Source: Phaeobacter sp. QD34_24
GTDB taxonomy: Bacteria; Pseudomonadota; Alphaproteobacteria; Rhodobacterales; Rhodobacteraceae
DNA: 64,000 nt
Assembly (NCBI RefSeq): GCF_028890115.1
Contig: NZ_JARCJD010000001.1
Span: 124,001 to 188,000 of the forward strand
Reading direction: 5' to 3'
Every line of letters starts with the position of its first letter. Position 1 is the first letter of the stretch. The position numbers were made by a program, and so were the translations under genes. This document shows positions 9,344 to 18,936 of the stretch, in pieces. The notes beneath the pieces are model-generated. The model was given only the letters and a program-made list of their open reading frames with translations. It did not search any database and was not told the DNA's origin.

Positions 9344-10723
9344 TCAAAGGTTGTCCAGCTTGGCCGGATCAAACCCTGCCCCCGGCACCAGTTCAACACC
9401 GGTCTTGCTCATGCGGACCTCAAGCCCGGCCTCCGTATAGGCCGTCTTCAAACGATCCACTTCGGAAAAGTCCTTGCTTTCCATGGCCGCCTGACGCGCC
9501 TTGAACAGCCGCGCCTCGTGGGAGGAAAGCTCCACGTCTGGCGCCTTCACCCAATCCGGAATATCCTCGCCCAGCAATCCAAGCAGTTCCATGCTGGACC
9601 TTAGCGCAACCAAGTCTCCGGCCTGTGAGAATTGGTGGCACTCTGCCAAAACGCCATGCGTGTTGATATCATCCGCTACGAGATCAACGACATGCGGTTC
9701 CGGCTGCCCGCCTGGAAGAGCCTCTGCCGCTTGCGCGTACCACTTGCGCAGCGTCTTCTCTGCTTCCTTCGCCTTCTTCTCGGTCCAGTCCATCGGCTTG
9801 CGATAATGTGTCGACAGGAAAACGAAGCGGATCACCTCGCCGGGAATGCCCTGCTCCAACAGATCATGCACGGTGAAGAAATTGCCGAGCGATTTCGACA
9901 TCTTCTTGCCCTCGACCTGTAGCATCTCGTTGTGCAGCCAGTAGTGCGCGAATTCCCCTTCGGGATGGGCGCAGCAGCTTTGGGCGATCTCGTTCTCATG
10001 GTGCGGGAACATCAGGTCGTTGCCGCCGCCGTGAATGTCGAAGGTGTCGCCCAATAGCTCATAGGACATAGCCGAGCATTCGATATGCCAGCCGGGCCGA
10101 CCGCGCCCCCAGGGGCTCTCCCAGCCGGGCAGATCCTCGCTTGACGGCTTCCACAGCACGAAATCCATCGGGTTCTTCTTGTAGGGCGCAACCTCGACCC
10201 GTGCGCCCGCGATCATGTCATCCACCGACCGGCCCGAGAGTTTGCCGTAGCCCTCGCGCCAGCTGTCGACTGCGAACAGCACATGCCCCTCGGCTGCATA
10301 GGCGTGGCCCTTGGCGATCAGATCCTCGATCATCGTGATCATCTGCGGGATATACTCGGTTGCGCGCGGCATGTGGTTCGGCTCCAGCGCGCCAAGCGCG
10401 CCCATGTCATCAAGGAACCATTGGGTTGTCTCGGCGGTGATCTCTCCGATGGGGCGGCCGCTTTCGGCGGCGCGGGCGTTGATCTTGTCGTCCACGTCGG
10501 TGAAATTGCGCGCGTAGGTCACGTGATCGGCGCCATAGACGTGGCGCAACAGCCGGTAGAGCACGTCAAACACCACAACGGGGCGGGCATTGCCCAGATG
10601 CGCCCGGTCATAGACGGTCGGACCACAGACATACATCCGCACGTTTTCCGGATCGATCGGGGTAAAGACCTCTTTCTTGCGGGTCTTGGTGTTGTGCAGT
10701 TTGATTACGGTGTCGGTCGTCAT
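9344..10723 (-). CDS. cysS: Cysteine--tRNA ligase
   Basis: Class I aminoacyl-tRNA synthetase that charges tRNA-Cys. It is 459 residues, normal for CysRS. The zinc-site start CGPTVYD begins at residue 33, the HIGH-equivalent HLGN is at 42-45, and KMSKSLGN lies near residue 270. The ATG at 10723 has AGGAG about 7 bases upstream; an in-frame start at 10750 lacks this. It heads the minus-strand run cysS-cimA-hydrolase-squalene-like. Confidence 0.97.
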   Translation of the reverse strand: MTTDTVIKLHNTKTRKKEVFTPIDPENVRMYVCGPTVYDRAHLGNARPVVVFDVLYRLLRHVYGADHVTYARNFTDVDDKINARAAESGRPIGEITAETTQWFLDDMGALGALEPNHMPRATEYIPQMITMIEDLIAKGHAYAAEGHVLFAVDSWREGYGKLSGRSVDDMIAGARVEVAPYKKNPMDFVLWKPSSEDLPGWESPWGRGRPGWHIECSAMSYELLGDTFDIHGGGNDLMFPHHENEIAQSCCAHPEGEFAHYWLHNEMLQVEGKKMSKSLGNFFTVHDLLEQGIPGEVIRFVFLSTHYRKPMDWTEKKAKEAEKTLRKWYAQAAEALPGGQPEPHVVDLVADDINTHGVLAECHQFSQAGDLVALRSSMELLGLLGEDIPDWVKAPDVELSSHEARLFKARQAAMESKDFSEVDRLKTAYTEAGLEVRMSKTGVELVPGAGFDPAKLDNL

Positions 10724-10976
10724 GACAGCTCCTAGGACGGGCACGGGCATGCAGGCATCAAGCCAATGCGCAGGGCGCGCAGCGCGGGCTTAGCAATTTG
10801 TCACTTGGAAGGGAACGACGAAACCAGCCCGCTGTGGATTTCAGCAGGTAATGCAGCAGCAGATAATGAGGGTTTCAGACGTGGTCATGCAGTCCGGTTA
10901 GCACGTCAGTTACACCACGCCAAGGAAAATCAAGTGACATGCCCCTATCGTGCACCCGATGAGGCAGGCCGGACGG

Positions 10977-11534
10977 TCAGAAGCGAAAGGCGGCGCGGAA
11001 AGACAGGGTTTCATCGCCCAAGGCCGCTCCATTCGGCGAAGAGGCAGGCGCATGATGCAAGATTTCACCGCTCATCTGCAGGATGCGATTGACCGACACC
11101 CGCACGCCCAGCCCGATGACCTGATTGCGCTCCTGGTCGGATCCCTGCTGTCGCTCGCCAAAGGTCACATAGCCAAGCGTACGGCCAAGATCGATCCCCG
11201 CCCGCAGCTGCAGCATCTGGCTGTCGTCCTGCAAGCCGGGGCCGAAACTGTCCGGCACACGCCCCTGTTGGAAGGATCCGCCAAGAACCAGATCGCCGTA
11301 ATCCCGATCAAACCCGGCCTGAAACCCCGTGGCGCCCCGTGTCGACATCGGTTCGTTCAGAGGTGCAAAAGACCTCACCAATTCGGAGTGATCCCGCGCT
11401 GCAGGCGCGTGAACAAAGGATCTGGACCAATCCGCGGACCCCGCAGGCACCGCAATCGCAAGTCCAAGGCTGACACCCACCGCGCAGGCGCTCAGATTAA
11501 GAGATTTGAAACCACCTGATAACACGGCAGACAT
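10977..11534 (-). CDS. Probable outer-membrane beta-barrel protein
   Basis: I do not recognise a named family. The 185-residue product has a signal peptide (hydrophobic core VGVSLGLAIAVPAGSA, likely cut near ADWS). Its mature part alternates hydrophobic and polar residues as in small outer-membrane barrels, and it ends in AFRF with the terminal Phe that BamA recognises. Repeating GFxxG and LQLRAGIDLG-type strands support a barrel. The start at 11534 gives the signal peptide at the N-terminus. It is monocistronic, and its function is unknown. Confidence 0.6.
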   Translation of the reverse strand: MSAVLSGGFKSLNLSACAVGVSLGLAIAVPAGSADWSRSFVHAPAARDHSELVRSFAPLNEPMSTRGATGFQAGFDRDYGDLVLGGSFQQGRVPDSFGPGLQDDSQMLQLRAGIDLGRTLGYVTFGERQQGSDQERNQVIGLGVRVSVNRILQMSGEILHHAPASSPNGAALGDETLSFRAAFRF

Positions 11535-11991
11535 CCTATCGACCCCGATCCTGTGCCCGGGCCAGCGCGATTTTGCGCCCCCCAATTTCTATAGCCAATA
11601 ATGGTTAAGAGATTGTTCCACACCATGTCCGGGATGCAACCTATCCTAGCACTCAAGACACGGGATCAGGCCGGTAATATGTGTTCAATTTTCGAAAACT
11701 CAGTCGACCGGATCCGACCTCCAACCCCAAACGGAAGGGTGTCGCGCGCCCGGAGGCTGAAAAAGATGACGCTTTTTTCACAGCCGTCGCAAACGCGATA
11801 GTTTTTCCCGAATGGCCTGCAACACTGAAGCTCACAGAAAGGAGCATGTGATGCAGGCAGAACGCAGCCGTATCAACCTCGTCTGGCGCACCATCGGCGC
11901 CAGCCGGGGACGTGCTGCGCGAGGTCGGCCGGAACGGCGTTGAACCGCCGTCGTTCAAATCTGCCCCCTCACTCGCATTTACAGGCTCCAC
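11535..11991. other. Intergenic region before mttB
   Basis: The gap between the outer-membrane gene and mttB is AT-richer than its surroundings. It holds the likely divergent promoters for both and a possible 30-codon ORF at 11851-11943 with a strong ribosome site. A longer open frame from 11601 exists but has no ribosome-binding site and unusual codon use. I see no terminator or riboswitch fold. Confidence 0.5.
11851..11943 (+). CDS. Possible 30-codon ORF upstream of mttB
   Basis: A strong ribosome site AAAGGAG (11838-11844) lies 6 bases before this ATG. The ORF encodes a basic peptide of 30 residues rich in Arg, ending GRAARGRPERR, and stops 48 bases before mttB. Its end resembles the Arg/Ala-rich start of MttB (SGGRAARRAARR). 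It could be a leader peptide, an independent small protein, or the relic of an older mttB start. There is no similarity evidence beyond this. Confidence 0.3.
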   Translation: MQAERSRINLVWRTIGASRGRAARGRPERR

Positions 11992-13545
11992 ATGACAGAA
12001 CTCTCACCTACCCGCACCACAACCCGCAGCGGTGGACGCGCCGCCCGACGCGCGGCCCGACGCGCACCGCTTGCCCAGGATCTGCGGCCCATCCACCCCG
12101 GCCTGACCGGCGGCACCTATTCCCCGATGACGCAGGCCGAGGTCGAAAGGATCCACCATGCCGCCTTGGACGCATTGGAAAGGATCGGTCTTGCCGACGC
12201 GCCGCAAAGCGGGATCGACTACCTGACCGCAGCGGGCTGCACGCTTGGCAGCGACGGGCGCCTGCGGTTCCCCCGCACCTTGGTGGAAGACACCCTGGCC
12301 ATCGCCAACCGTTCGGTCACCCTGTGCAGCCGCAACGGGGGAACCGACCTCGACCTGTCCGGCACCCGTGTCCATTACGGCACCGCAGGTGCCGCGGTCC
12401 ATATGGTCGATGTGGAGGGGCGGTTCTATCGCGACTCCACGGTTCAGGATCTGCATGACGCCGCCCGGATCTGCGATGCGCTGGACAATATCCATTTTGT
12501 CCAACGCCCCATGGTCTGCCGCGACATCGCCGACAATCAGGAGATGGACCTGAACACCATCTATGCCTGCTGTTCCGGCACGTTCAAACATGTGGGCACC
12601 TCCTTCACCGATCCCAGCCACGTCGCCCCCGCCATGGAGATGCTGCACATGATTGCAGGCGGCGAAGACAAATGGCGCGAACGGCCCTTTGTCTCCAACA
12701 GCAATTGTTTCGTGGTGCCGCCGATGAAGTTCGCCACGGAAAGCTGCCTGGTGATGGAGGAATGCATTCGCCACGGCATGCCGGTGCTGTTGCTGTCAGC
12801 CGGTATGGCCGGCGCCACGGCCCCCTCGACCGTGGCCGGGGCGATCGTTCAGGCAGTGGCGGAATGCCTGGCCGGATTGGTTTACGTAAACGCCATAAGC
12901 CCTGGTTATCCTGCGATTTTTGGCACTTGGCCCTTTGGGTTGGACCTGCGCACCGGCGCCATGACCGGCGGTTCCGGAGAACAGGCGCTGTTGAGTGCCG
13001 GCTGCGGGCAGATGCACCGGTTTTACGGCCTTCCCGGCGGCGCGGCGGGGGGCATCGCCGATAGCAAGCTGCCGGATATGCAAGCCGGATGGGAGCAGAT
13101 GTGCTCCAATGTCATGGCCGGTCTTTCGGGCGTCAACATGATCTACGAAGCAGCAGGCATGCATGCCTCCCTGCTGGGGTTTTGCCATGAATCGCTGATC
13201 CTGGGCGACGATCTTATCGGTCAGGCGCTGCGCTGCGTGCGCGGGATCGAAGTGACTGACGAAACCCTTGCCCTGGATCAGATCGCCGAGGTCTGTCTGG
13301 GCGGCAGCGGTCACTACCTTGGCACCGATCAGACCCTTTCACGCATGCAGCGCGACCATGTCTATCCCAGCCTTGGCGATCGAACCTCCCCGAAAGAATG
13401 GGCCGAGAACGACAAGCCGGAGCTGATCGACAAGGCGCGCAGACGCAAGGAAGAGCTCCTGTCGCGGCAAAGCCCCGCGCGATTTGCCCCCGATCTGGAT
13501 CGCGCGCTGCGCAACAGGTTCAAGATCCACCTCCCCACCACCTGA
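11992..13545 (+). CDS. MttB-family (trimethylamine methyltransferase-like) protein
   Basis: This is a COG5598 / MttB superfamily methyltransferase of 517 residues. Members move a methyl group from a quaternary or tertiary amine to a corrinoid protein. The frame is open throughout with no in-frame UAG, so it is a non-pyrrolysine homologue, like the glycine-betaine-type enzymes of this superfamily. The N-terminus is Arg/Ala-rich (GGRAARRAARRA), as in many alphaproteobacterial members. No corrinoid protein, RamA-like activator or tetrahydrofolate methyltransferase lies nearby, so the partner is elsewhere. The substrate is not determined; proline betaine, glycine betaine or carnitine are possible. 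Confidence 0.85.
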   Translation: MTELSPTRTTTRSGGRAARRAARRAPLAQDLRPIHPGLTGGTYSPMTQAEVERIHHAALDALERIGLADAPQSGIDYLTAAGCTLGSDGRLRFPRTLVEDTLAIANRSVTLCSRNGGTDLDLSGTRVHYGTAGAAVHMVDVEGRFYRDSTVQDLHDAARICDALDNIHFVQRPMVCRDIADNQEMDLNTIYACCSGTFKHVGTSFTDPSHVAPAMEMLHMIAGGEDKWRERPFVSNSNCFVVPPMKFATESCLVMEECIRHGMPVLLLSAGMAGATAPSTVAGAIVQAVAECLAGLVYVNAISPGYPAIFGTWPFGLDLRTGAMTGGSGEQALLSAGCGQMHRFYGLPGGAAGGIADSKLPDMQAGWEQMCSNVMAGLSGVNMIYEAAGMHASLLGFCHESLILGDDLIGQALRCVRGIEVTDETLALDQIAEVCLGGSGHYLGTDQTLSRMQRDHVYPSLGDRTSPKEWAENDKPELIDKARRRKEELLSRQSPARFAPDLDRALRNRFKIHLPTT

Positions 13546-13660
13546 ACACCAGGGATATCCCTGCCCGAATGCAGCGAAATCCGGCATTTCCCGGCATCAT
13601 TCTTGTGCAACGCCCCCTCCCGGCATACACGGGAGGGGAAGCAGGTATCGGAGGCAGACC

Positions 13661-14320
13661 GTGGCATCCTTGAAGAAGTGGCTGGATCGTCGTCGCAACC
13701 CCTGGAAGGGGGTGTTCTATGATGCGCTCAAACAATTCCGCAAGGACAAGGCCGTCAGGTTTCTTGCCACCTACCCCGACCTGCCAGCCGGTTCCGTTGT
13801 CCTGGATATCGGTGGCTTCAAAGGGGAATGGACCGATACGGTTCTGGCCTCGCAACCCGATTGCACGGTCTATATCTTCGAGCCCCATCCGACCTTTGCC
13901 GAAAACCTGCGCCAGAAGTTTGCCGCTGATGATCGTGTGCATGTCCAGGACTATGCGCTAGGCGCGGCAGAGGGGACGCTGAACCTGTCGGACGAGGGAG
14001 ACGCGTCTTCCTCCGTTGCCGATCACCAGCGCAGCTTCAGCGCCAGAATTGTTCCCGTTCAACAGTTCTTTGACGACCACCTTTCCGATCAACGCATCGC
14101 CCTCGCCAAGATCAACATCGAAGGCGGGGAGTATGATTTGCTTCCGGCGCTGATTGATGCCGATCTGATCGGGCGTATCGACCGCCTCCAGGTTCAGTTC
14201 CACCTGTTTGAACCATCGCTGATCGACGCCCGCGACAGGATTATCGCGCAGCTTGGCGAGACCCACAAGGCGGCATGGAGCTATGCCTTCGTCTGGGAAG
14301 AGTGGCACGCAAAACGCTAG
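13661..14320 (+). CDS. FkbM family methyltransferase
   Basis: SAM-dependent methyltransferase of the FkbM type, 219 residues. The SAM-binding motif VVLDIGGFKGEWT is near residue 41, the acidic IFEPHP follows, and the FkbM signature KINIEGGEYDLL appears in the second half. The family methylates hydroxyl groups on sugars or polyketides, so a role on a surface polysaccharide is possible but inferred. The start is GTG at 13661 with GGAGG 7 bases upstream; the frame reaches back into the mttB end, but those residues are shadow sequence. It ends just before the shared terminator. Confidence 0.85.
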   Translation: MASLKKWLDRRRNPWKGVFYDALKQFRKDKAVRFLATYPDLPAGSVVLDIGGFKGEWTDTVLASQPDCTVYIFEPHPTFAENLRQKFAADDRVHVQDYALGAAEGTLNLSDEGDASSSVADHQRSFSARIVPVQQFFDDHLSDQRIALAKINIEGGEYDLLPALIDADLIGRIDRLQVQFHLFEPSLIDARDRIIAQLGETHKAAWSYAFVWEEWHAKR

Positions 14321-14363
14321 GCTCAGCCCCGCTCGCAATCCTCCTGAACAGCCCGCGAAATTG

Positions 14364-14392
14364 AAAAAGCCCCTCCCGATTCCGGAAGGGGC
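14364..14392 (-). terminator. Rho-independent terminator of nrdJ
   Basis: Read on the minus strand, GCCCCTTCC pairs with GGGAGGGGC around a 6-base loop and is followed by TTTTT. It lies about 100 bases after the nrdJ stop. On the plus strand it also follows the FkbM gene, with a weaker T run, so it may serve both. Confidence 0.8.
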
Positions 14393-14488
14393 GAGTTTCG
14401 CCAATCAGGCTCGTTACGTCTACCGCCCGAGTTTATTGCCTGGGCCTTCTTGGCGTTCAGGGCAAGCGCACTCGCCCCGGATGCCGGA

Positions 14489-17400
14489 TCAGCTGCAGCC
14501 CGAAGTGGCGCCGCAGGTGTTGCATTTCATGCAGGTGCCATTGCGCACCAGGGTGTAGTTGCCGCATTCGCCGCAGGCTTCGCCCTCGTAGCCCTGCATC
14601 TTGGCCTTGGTGCGCGCATCCATGCCGCTGACCGTGACCGAGGTGGTTTCGGTCACCGAAGCGGTTTCTGTCACCTCTGGCACCAGCGTTTGCAGCGCGG
14701 TGACCGGGTCGGCAGCGCCACCCAGCGGTGTGATCCCGTCCAGCGCGGTCTGACCGCCGTTCAGCACCACCAATTCCTGCGGCAGACGCTTGCGCAGATA
14801 GCCGGTGGAGGAGATCTGTTTCAGAACCTCCAGCGACCGGGTCGCGGCGCTTTCGCTCAGCTCGGTCAGGTTGGAGACGCCTTCTTCCTCGCCACGGCCG
14901 ATGTCGTCAAAGGCCGGGCCTTCGGGCTTCACATGGGCCAGGTCGGTACGGTCCAGGTAGCTCACCGCCAGTTCGCGGAAGACATAATCCAGGATCGAGG
15001 TCGCATTCTTGATGCTGTCATTGCCCTGCACCATGCCGGCCGGTTCGAACTTGGTGAAAGTGAAGGCATCGACGAACTCTTCCAGCGGCACACCGTATTG
15101 CAGGCCGACCGATACCGCGATGGCGAAGTTGTTCATCATCGCGCGGAAGCCGGCGCCCTCTTTATGCATATCGATGAAGATCTCACCGAGGTTGCCATCC
15201 TCATATTCACCGGTCCGCAGGTAGACCTTGTGGCCCCCCACGACGGCCTTCTGGGTATAGCCCTTGCGGCGGTGGGGCATCTTGGTGCGGTGGGACTTCA
15301 CCACCTCCTTGATCACCACCTTCTCGACGATCTTCTCGGCCAGGGTGACGGCCTTCTCCTGCTGGCTACCGCTTTCCAGGATCTCTGCCGCCTCGTCGTC
15401 ATCCTCGACCAAGGCCGCCGCCAGCGGCTGGCTCAGCTTGGAGCCGTCACGATAGAGCGCATTCGCCTTGACGCCGAGCGACCAGGACAGCTCGTAAGCC
15501 TTCTGACAATCCTCGATGGTGGCGTCATTGGGCATGTTGATCGTCTTGGAGATCGCCCCCGAAATAAAGCTCTGCGCCGCCGCCATCATGCGGATATGGC
15601 TGTCAACGCTCAGATAACGCTTGCCTTTCTTGCCACAGGGGTTGGCGCAATCGAAGATGTGATAATGCTCTTCCTTCAGGTGCGGCGCCCCTTCCAGGGT
15701 CATGGTGCCGCAGACATGGTCATTGGCAGCGTCAATATCTGCCTTGGTAAAGCCAAGGTGACGCAGAAGGTCAAAGGTCGGATCGTTGAGCTTGGTCGCC
15801 GGGATCCCCAGCACACCGGTGCAGAATTCTTCGCCCAGCGTCCACTGATTGAAGACGAAACGCACATCAAAGGCCGATTCCAGCGCCGCGTCGATCTTGG
15901 CCAGCTCATTGGGGCCAAAGCCATGACCGGTCAGCGAGGTGTGGTTGATCCCCGGCGCATTGCCGATGGTGCCATGGCCCACCGCATAAGAGACGATCTC
16001 TTCGATCTGGGCCGAGGTATAGCCCAGCCCTTCCAAAGCAGCAGGAACCGAGCGGTTGATGATCTTGAAGTAGCCGCCACCGGCCAGTTTCTTGAACTTC
16101 ACCAGAGCAAAGTCCGGCTCGATCCCGGTGGTGTCGCAGTCCATCACCAGGCCAATGGTGCCGGTCGGCGCGATCACCGTGGCCTGGGCGTTGCGGTAGC
16201 CGTGTTTTTCGCCCAGCTCCAGCGCTTCGTCCCAGGCACCTGCGGCCAGATCGGTCAGCCGTGCATCCGGGCAGTTCTTCAGGTCCAGCGGCACCGGCGG
16301 CACCGACAGGCCATCATAGCCCGTGGTCTTGCCATAGGCGGCGGTGCGGTGGTTGCGCATCACCCGCAGCATGTGGTCGCGGTTCTTGTCAAACCCGGGG
16401 AACGGGCCCAGTTCCGATGCGATTTCAGCCGAGGTGGCATAGGCAACGCCGGTCATGATCGCGGTGAGCGAGCCACAAAGCGCGCGCCCCTCGTCGCTGT
16501 CATAGCCATAGCCCATGTTCATCAGCAATCCGCCGATATTGGCATAGCCCAGCCCCAGGGTGCGGTAGTCATAGGACCGTTGGGCGATCTCCTTGGACGG
16601 AAACTGCGCCATCATCACGCTGACTTCCAGCGTCAGCGTCCACAACCGGCAGGCGTGCATGTAGTCACCGGCCTGGAACTGCCCGTCCTTGAGGAAGGTC
16701 AACAGGTTCAGCGAGGCCAGGTTGCAGGCGGTATCGTCCAGGAACATGTATTCCGAACAGGGGTTTGAGCCGCGGATCTCACCGTCTTCGGGGCAGGTAT
16801 GCCAGTCGTTCACGGTATCGTGGAACTGGATGCCCGGATCGGCGCAGGCCCAGGCGGCGTGGCCGACCTTCTCCCACAGATCGCGCGCCTTGACGGTCTT
16901 GGCAACGCGGCCATCGGTGCGGTTGATCAGTTCCCAGTCGGCGTCCTTTTCCACCGCATGCAGGAAGGCATTGGTGACCCGGATCGAGTTATTGGAGTTC
17001 TGACCCGAAACCGAGGAATAGGCATCGCTGTCCCAGTCGGTGTCATAGGTCGGGAATTCGATCGAGGTGTGGCCCTGCTTGGCATAATCTAGGACCCGCT
17101 TGATATAGGTCTCGGGGATCGCGACCTTCTTGGCTTCGCGAATGGCCTTCTTCAACCCGTCGTTCTTGGCTGGTTCATAGGCATCCGCCTCAAGCCCGTC
17201 CCATTCGCGGATCGCGGCAAAGATGCCGTTCAGCATCTGCTCGTGCATTTTCGACCCCGCGACGATCGAGGCAACCTTCTGCTCTTCGATCACCTTCCAC
17301 TGGATGAAATCCTCGATATCCGGGTGGTCCGCATCGACGATCACCATCTTGGCGGCGCGCCGGGTGGTGCCACCGGATTTGATCGCGCCGGCCGCCCGGT

Positions 17401-18163
17401 CACCGATCTTGAGGAAACCCATCAGGCCCGAGGATTTGCCGCCGCCGGACAGGGGCTCGCCCTCGCCACGCAGGTGGCTGAAGTTGGTGCCGGTGCCGGA
17501 GCCGTATTTGAACAGGCGCGCCTCACGCACCCACAGATCCATGATACCGCCGTCATTGACCAGATCGTCAGAGACCGACTGGATGAAGCAGGCATGCGGC
17601 TGGGGGTGTTCATAGGCGCTGTCGGATTTGGTCAGCTTGCCGGTCTTGTAATCCACATAGTGGTGACCCTGCGCCGGGCCGTCGATGCCATAGGCCCAAT
17701 GCAGGCCGGTGTTGAACCACTGCGGCGAATTCGGCGCGGCGCGCTGGGTCGCCAGCATGTAGCGCATCTCGTCGTAATAGGCGCGCGCGTCTTCCTCGGA
17801 GGAGAAATAGCCGCCCTTCCAGCCCCAGTAGGTCCAGCCGCCGGCAAGACGGTCAAACACTTGTTTTGAAGAGGTTTCTCCGCCGACTTCGACATCATCC
17901 CCATCCGCAACCGAGCGCCACAGGAATTCCGGCACCCCCTTTTCGCGCACCTTCTTCAGGCGGCTCGGCACACCGGCTTTGCGGAAGTATTTCTGCGCGA
18001 TCACGTCGCTTGCAACCTGGCTCCAGTCCGCCGGAACTTCGATGTTCTCCAGGCGGAAGACGATGGTGCCATCCGGGTTGCGAATCTCAGACGTGGCAGA
18101 GATGAAATCCAGCTCTGAATAGGCGTCCTGCCCGGCCTTGGTAAACTTGCGTTCGATTTTCAT
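14489..18163 (-). CDS. nrdJ: Adenosylcobalamin-dependent ribonucleotide reductase (class II)
   Basis: Class II reductase that makes deoxyribonucleotides using adenosylcobalamin, independent of oxygen. At 1224 residues it is the long alphaproteobacterial NrdJ. The N-terminal part has NSPQWFN and the [11 protein letters not shown] stretch with the first redox Cys. The radical-site region GSNPCSEY is present, and a C-terminal zinc-ribbon-like tail ([13 protein letters not shown]) closes the protein. The ATG at 18163 has AAAGGGG 8 bases upstream; the frame reaches 18238 but without a ribosome site. NrdR-like boxes lie about 185-230 bases upstream. No cobalamin riboswitch is apparent. Confidence 0.97.
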   Translation of the reverse strand: MKIERKFTKAGQDAYSELDFISATSEIRNPDGTIVFRLENIEVPADWSQVASDVIAQKYFRKAGVPSRLKKVREKGVPEFLWRSVADGDDVEVGGETSSKQVFDRLAGGWTYWGWKGGYFSSEEDARAYYDEMRYMLATQRAAPNSPQWFNTGLHWAYGIDGPAQGHHYVDYKTGKLTKSDSAYEHPQPHACFIQSVSDDLVNDGGIMDLWVREARLFKYGSGTGTNFSHLRGEGEPLSGGGKSSGLMGFLKIGDRAAGAIKSGGTTRRAAKMVIVDADHPDIEDFIQWKVIEEQKVASIVAGSKMHEQMLNGIFAAIREWDGLEADAYEPAKNDGLKKAIREAKKVAIPETYIKRVLDYAKQGHTSIEFPTYDTDWDSDAYSSVSGQNSNNSIRVTNAFLHAVEKDADWELINRTDGRVAKTVKARDLWEKVGHAAWACADPGIQFHDTVNDWHTCPEDGEIRGSNPCSEYMFLDDTACNLASLNLLTFLKDGQFQAGDYMHACRLWTLTLEVSVMMAQFPSKEIAQRSYDYRTLGLGYANIGGLLMNMGYGYDSDEGRALCGSLTAIMTGVAYATSAEIASELGPFPGFDKNRDHMLRVMRNHRTAAYGKTTGYDGLSVPPVPLDLKNCPDARLTDLAAGAWDEALELGEKHGYRNAQATVIAPTGTIGLVMDCDTTGIEPDFALVKFKKLAGGGYFKIINRSVPAALEGLGYTSAQIEEIVSYAVGHGTIGNAPGINHTSLTGHGFGPNELAKIDAALESAFDVRFVFNQWTLGEEFCTGVLGIPATKLNDPTFDLLRHLGFTKADIDAANDHVCGTMTLEGAPHLKEEHYHIFDCANPCGKKGKRYLSVDSHIRMMAAAQSFISGAISKTINMPNDATIEDCQKAYELSWSLGVKANALYRDGSKLSQPLAAALVEDDDEAAEILESGSQQEKAVTLAEKIVEKVVIKEVVKSHRTKMPHRRKGYTQKAVVGGHKVYLRTGEYEDGNLGEIFIDMHKEGAGFRAMMNNFAIAVSVGLQYGVPLEEFVDAFTFTKFEPAGMVQGNDSIKNATSILDYVFRELAVSYLDRTDLAHVKPEGPAFDDIGRGEEEGVSNLTELSESAATRSLEVLKQISSTGYLRKRLPQELVVLNGGQTALDGITPLGGAADPVTALQTLVPEVTETASVTETTSVTVSGMDARTKAKMQGYEGEACGECGNYTLVRNGTCMKCNTCGATSGCS

Positions 18164-18347
18164 GCTCTGCCCCTTTGAGTTCGCTCTGTCCGTCTTTTTG
18201 TCAGCGGCCATCCGCCCGCCTTTGCCACAGCCAAACACAATAGAAACCGCTGCATGCGCTCATTCACAGCATGCCGCGAAGGCCCCACACCTGCCCCGAA
18301 CTTCGGATCTCTATAAATGTTTAGTCTTGTTGCGGCGCCGAGGATCC

Positions 18348-18394
18348 CCACCAGATCTTGTGGCGCTACAAGCAGCTTCCACAATCTGACGTAT
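18348..18394 (-). promoter_or_regulatory. Tandem NrdR-like boxes upstream of nrdJ
   Basis: CCACCAGATCTTGTGG at 18348-18363 is a near-perfect 16-base palindrome that fits the NrdR box consensus acaCwAtATaTwGtgt. A weaker copy, CCACAATCTGACGTAT, starts at 18379. Their starts are 31 bases apart, about three helical turns, as known for paired NrdR boxes. NrdR represses ribonucleotide reductase genes, so nrdJ is the obvious target. Confidence 0.65.
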
Positions 18395-18466
18395 TCGCGC
18401 CCACAGGGTCAACGCAAAATTTACCTATTACTTACCAATTTTTCAGTTGACCGGAGGACTCAAAAA

Positions 18467-18634
18467 ATGCCGCGGAAACCCGAAGTGATTCACCCGCGCA
18501 AACTTGCTGACACGCCGACCGGCCAAGACCCGAAGGCCTTGCCTAGAATTTGTTGCGAAACCCTAATGGTTTGCCGCAAGCACCTAATACGATCATCCTA
18601 CACCACCTACACTGCGACCCCGTCATGCACGTAA
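18467..18634 (+). CDS. Possible 55-codon hypothetical ORF
   Basis: The ATG has GGAGG at 18453-18457, spaced 9 bases. The product starts MPRKPEVIHPRK and has four cysteines in its second half, but no domain or membrane segment that I recognise. It is divergent from nrdJ and isolated. Composition and codon use differ from neighbouring genes, so it could be chance; the ribosome site is the only real support. Confidence 0.28.
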   Translation: MPRKPEVIHPRKLADTPTGQDPKALPRICCETLMVCRKHLIRSSYTTYTATPSCT

Positions 18635-18774
18635 CCGGCCCTCCCTGGCCTGTCACTTTCGCAAGCGGCCTACTCCTGGCCGACCCGTGGCCCAAATGCA
18701 CATCGTTTCATCAGCACACCTGACCCCATAAAAGCAAAACGGGTAACCATTTGGCGCCAGTTCGCGCCACATGG

Positions 18775-18804
18775 TTAACACAAGGTTAACACAAGATCTG
18801 GTAT
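18775..18804. promoter_or_regulatory. Perfect CtrA-type box beside an NrdR-like box
   Basis: TTAA at 18775-18778 and 18786-18789 are separated by exactly 7 bases and followed by C, matching the CtrA site TTAA-N7-TTAAC. It adjoins ACACAAGATCTGGTAT at 18789-18804, which fits the NrdR box. The nearest known gene that could respond is nrdJ, about 610 bases away on the minus strand. Confidence 0.5.
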
Positions 18805-18841
18805 CCGCAAAGCACCCAGCACCAAGATCAAAGTGATTCCC

Positions 18842-18923
18842 GTTTGGTGGACCTTTGGGCGGACCACGCAAACGCCGCTCCCCTGCCCCAGGCGGAGCTG
18901 GGATCAGCGGATCATCACCAAAC
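18842..18923. other. Inverted-repeat element, possible structured RNA
   Basis: GTTTGGTG at 18842-18849 and CACCAAAC at 18916-18923 are perfect inverted repeats. They enclose a further stem made of GCTCC and GGAGC with an inner CCTG/CAGG. It lies just downstream of tRNA-Pro on the minus strand, so it may be a trailer or processing structure. There is no T run for a classical terminator. Confidence 0.3.
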
Positions 18924-18936
18924 ATGTAGGAAGAAG

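Larger units (their letters stand above)
18164..18936. other. Long, largely non-coding region between nrdJ and tRNA-Pro
   Basis: About 770 bases without an established gene. It contains a pair of NrdR-like boxes at 18348-18394, a possible 55-codon plus-strand ORF at 18467-18634, a perfect TTAA-N7-TTAA site with an overlapping-neighbour NrdR-like box at 18775-18804, and an inverted-repeat element at 18842-18923. The middle is AT-richer than the flanking genes. The region is long for a 5' leader in such a compact genome. Confidence 0.6.

Noticed and set aside
7831-9504. Plus-strand open frame of 557 codons
   Set aside because: It is the antisense of cimA, with His/Arg/Gln-rich composition typical of shadow frames.
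10724-10976. RNA gene or small ORF between cysS and the outer-membrane protein gene
   Set aside because: No cloverleaf, tmRNA, RNase P or SRP hallmark and no frame with a ribosome site was seen; probably promoter and 3' regions only.
11601-11801. 66-codon plus-strand frame in the mttB upstream region
   Set aside because: No ribosome site, no recognised domain and low-complexity basic composition.
11992-13545. Pyrrolysine-containing trimethylamine methyltransferase
   Set aside because: The frame has no internal UAG and runs full length to a UGA.
14450-16768. Plus-strand open frame of 772 codons
   Set aside because: It lies opposite nrdJ, which has full family motifs. Long antisense frames are common in high-GC DNA, and this one has no ribosome site or domain.
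18164-18347. Cobalamin riboswitch upstream of nrdJ
   Set aside because: I looked for the B12-box core (GCCACTG-like) and the expected stems but did not find them. NrdR-like boxes explain regulation better.
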